Source: an uncultured Oscillospiraceae bacterium (GTDB lineage Bacteria; Bacillota; Clostridia; Oscillospirales; Acutalibacteraceae). From it: a DNA stretch of 7,661 nt. Positions within the stretch are counted from its first letter, which is position 1; each line of letters begins with the position of its first letter. The notes beneath the pieces were generated by a model. That model had not been told where the DNA came from and made no database searches. It worked only from the letters and a program-made list of their open reading frames with translations. The position numbers were made by a program, and so were the translations under genes. Shown here in pieces: positions 6,422 through 7,661 of the stretch. The DNA lies in the NCBI GenBank assembly GCA_900546735.1, contig URDW01000098.1:1-7661 (forward strand), written 5' to 3'.

Positions 6422-7661
6422 ATGAGTAAATATCCTGAATACAAGCATGACAAAAGCCGTGAGTGGTTCAACCGCGCGCTGAATGCGATCCCGTCCGGCG
6501 TCTACGGCCACCTCGGCCCGTCTGAAGGTCTTTTCCTGCCGATCACCAAGTGGCCGCTGATGTCTGACCACGCCAAGGGCACCTATTTTTGGGATGTGGA
6601 CGGCAACAAGTACCTTGACTTTATGTGCGCCTACGGCCCGAACGTGCTCGGCTACTGCGATGACGAGGTCGATGCTGCCGCCATTGAACAGCTCAAAAAA
6701 GGCAACTGCACGACTTCACCGTCCTATAAAATGGTGGAGTGCGCTGAGCTTTTGAAAGATACGGTCGCCAGCGCCGACTGGGCGTTCTTTATGAAAAACG
6801 GGTCCGACGCCACAACATTTTCCGTTATGTGTGCGCGTGCGCACACCGGCAAAAAGAAAATCATTTTCTTAAAAGGCTATTATCACGGCGACTTCCAGTG
6901 GGCGCAGAAGGTCGACTATCCCGGCATTTTGCCCGAGGACGTGGCCAACAATATCGTGATCCCCTGGTTTGATCTGGAAGCGCTGGCCGAGGCGTATGAT
7001 GCCTGCGGCGGCGATGTGGCCGGCATCATTGCACAGCCGTATGACCACGGCAACTTCAAGGACAACGAGTGCGCCACCAAAGACTACTGGGCGCAGATGC
7101 GCAAGTTCTGCGACGAGCACGGCATCGTCCTGATTTTTGACGACGTGCGCACCGGCTTCCGTTTGGATCTGGCCGGTTCTGACCACTATTACGGCATCAA
7201 GGCCGACCTCATCTGCTTCTGCAAAGCGCTGGCAAACGGCTACAACATGTCGGCCGTCTGCGGCGGCGAGCATATGAAAGCCACGGCTTCCAGCGTGGTT
7301 TACACCGGCTCTTATTGGATGAGCGCTGAACCGTTTGCGGCCTGCATTGCCTGCATTAACAAAATGAAGCGGCTCGACACGCCGAAAATGTTCCGCGAAA
7401 TGGGCACCAAACTGACCGACGGCCTGCGCCGTACCGCGGCAGAGCACGGTTTTAACCTGGTCGTTTCGGGCGAGCCCGCGCTCTTTTATCTGCGCATTGC
7501 GAACGATGACAGTCTGATGCTGCACCAGGAATGGGTAGCAGAGTGCGTTTCACGCGGCCTTTTCCTGACGTCGCACCACAACCACTTTATGAATGCCGCC
7601 GTTACGGACGATGACATTAAACTGGCCATCGACATTGCGGACGATGCCTTCGGCGTGGTGG
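6422..7661 (+). CDS. Class III PLP-dependent aminotransferase, GSA-aminomutase-like (3' end cut off)
   Basis: The reading frame is open from ATG 6422 to the window edge: 413 codons without a stop, about 15-30 short of the family's usual length. An AAGGGGG Shine-Dalgarno (6407-6413) overlaps the stop of the SCP2-like gene, 8 bases before the ATG. It is a fold-type I PLP enzyme. N126-A130 (NGSDA) holds the place of the phosphate-binding NSGTEA motif, and GYYHGD (152-157) includes the cofactor-stacking region. D240 in FDDVRTGFR (239-247) binds the pyridine nitrogen, and K268 in FCKALANGY (266-274) is the Schiff-base lysine. Overall it resembles glutamate-1-semialdehyde 2,1-aminomutase. However, NGSDA, DDV for DEV and TGSYWMSAEP (295-304) for the usual GTxSGNP region set it apart, and no heme genes are nearby. 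The amino donor and acceptor are unknown. Confidence 0.88.
   Translation, partial: MSKYPEYKHDKSREWFNRALNAIPSGVYGHLGPSEGLFLPITKWPLMSDHAKGTYFWDVDGNKYLDFMCAYGPNVLGYCDDEVDAAAIEQLKKGNCTTSPSYKMVECAELLKDTVASADWAFFMKNGSDATTFSVMCARAHTGKKKIIFLKGYYHGDFQWAQKVDYPGILPEDVANNIVIPWFDLEALAEAYDACGGDVAGIIAQPYDHGNFKDNECATKDYWAQMRKFCDEHGIVLIFDDVRTGFRLDLAGSDHYYGIKADLICFCKALANGYNMSAVCGGEHMKATASSVVYTGSYWMSAEPFAACIACINKMKRLDTPKMFREMGTKLTDGLRRTAAEHGFNLVVSGEPALFYLRIANDDSLMLHQEWVAECVSRGLFLTSHHNHFMNAAVTDDDIKLAIDIADDAFGVV

Noticed and set aside
6869..7525. Antisense frame opposite the aminotransferase (218 codons)
   Set aside because: The opposite strand carries an intact class III aminotransferase with all catalytic motifs. 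The antisense product has no known features.
6422..7661. Naming the aminotransferase hemL
   Set aside because: Overall likeness to GSA aminomutase is clear, but several active-site motifs differ and the neighbour is an SCP2-like gene rather than tetrapyrrole genes.

Overview
The window looks like a piece of a Firmicutes genome, probably a gut Clostridia of the Oscillospiraceae/Lachnospiraceae type. The clues are very strong purine-rich Shine-Dalgarno sites (AGGGG/AAGGGGG) before every gene, sigma-A type promoters, a TTG start, short operons, a GPH-family sugar transporter and a cytoplasmic GH29 fucosidase. The taxonomic call is inference from style; no rRNA or other marker gene is present.

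Layout from left to right. Positions 1-189 are non-coding. They hold a strong bidirectional hairpin terminator (129-165), a possible folded element (42-120) and a weak candidate promoter pointing left out of the window. A minus-strand operon follows: a calcineurin-type metallophosphoesterase (1719-3095, first gene) and a GPH/MelB-like transporter (190-1668, second gene). A 168-base divergent region (3096-3263) carries promoters for both directions, with similar sequence blocks at the two -35 regions. To its right is a plus-strand operon: a Cof-type HAD phosphatase (3264-4109) and, one base later, a cytoplasmic alpha-L-fucosidase (4111-5445), closed by a terminator at 5507-5547. A separate transcription unit then starts from a near-consensus promoter (5569-5597). 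It encodes an SCP2-like protein from a TTG start (5644-6408) and a class III PLP-dependent aminotransferase (6422 onward) that runs off the right edge.

How the genes may work together. The transporter, fucosidase and sugar-phosphatase-like HAD protein form a plausible set for importing a fucosylated oligosaccharide or glycoside and trimming it in the cytoplasm. The metallophosphoesterase shares the transporter's operon, but its substrate is unknown. No fucose isomerase, kinase or aldolase is present, so released fucose must be handled elsewhere or exported. The SCP2-like protein plus aminotransferase pair is the least understood part of the window. The aminotransferase resembles glutamate-1-semialdehyde aminomutase in fold but departs from it in several active-site motifs, and no tetrapyrrole genes are visible.

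There are no tRNAs, rRNAs, CRISPR arrays, insertion sequences or phage genes. I see no clear evidence for a wholly new system. The best leads are the SCP2-like/aminotransferase pair, the divergent regulatory region and the folded element at the left edge.
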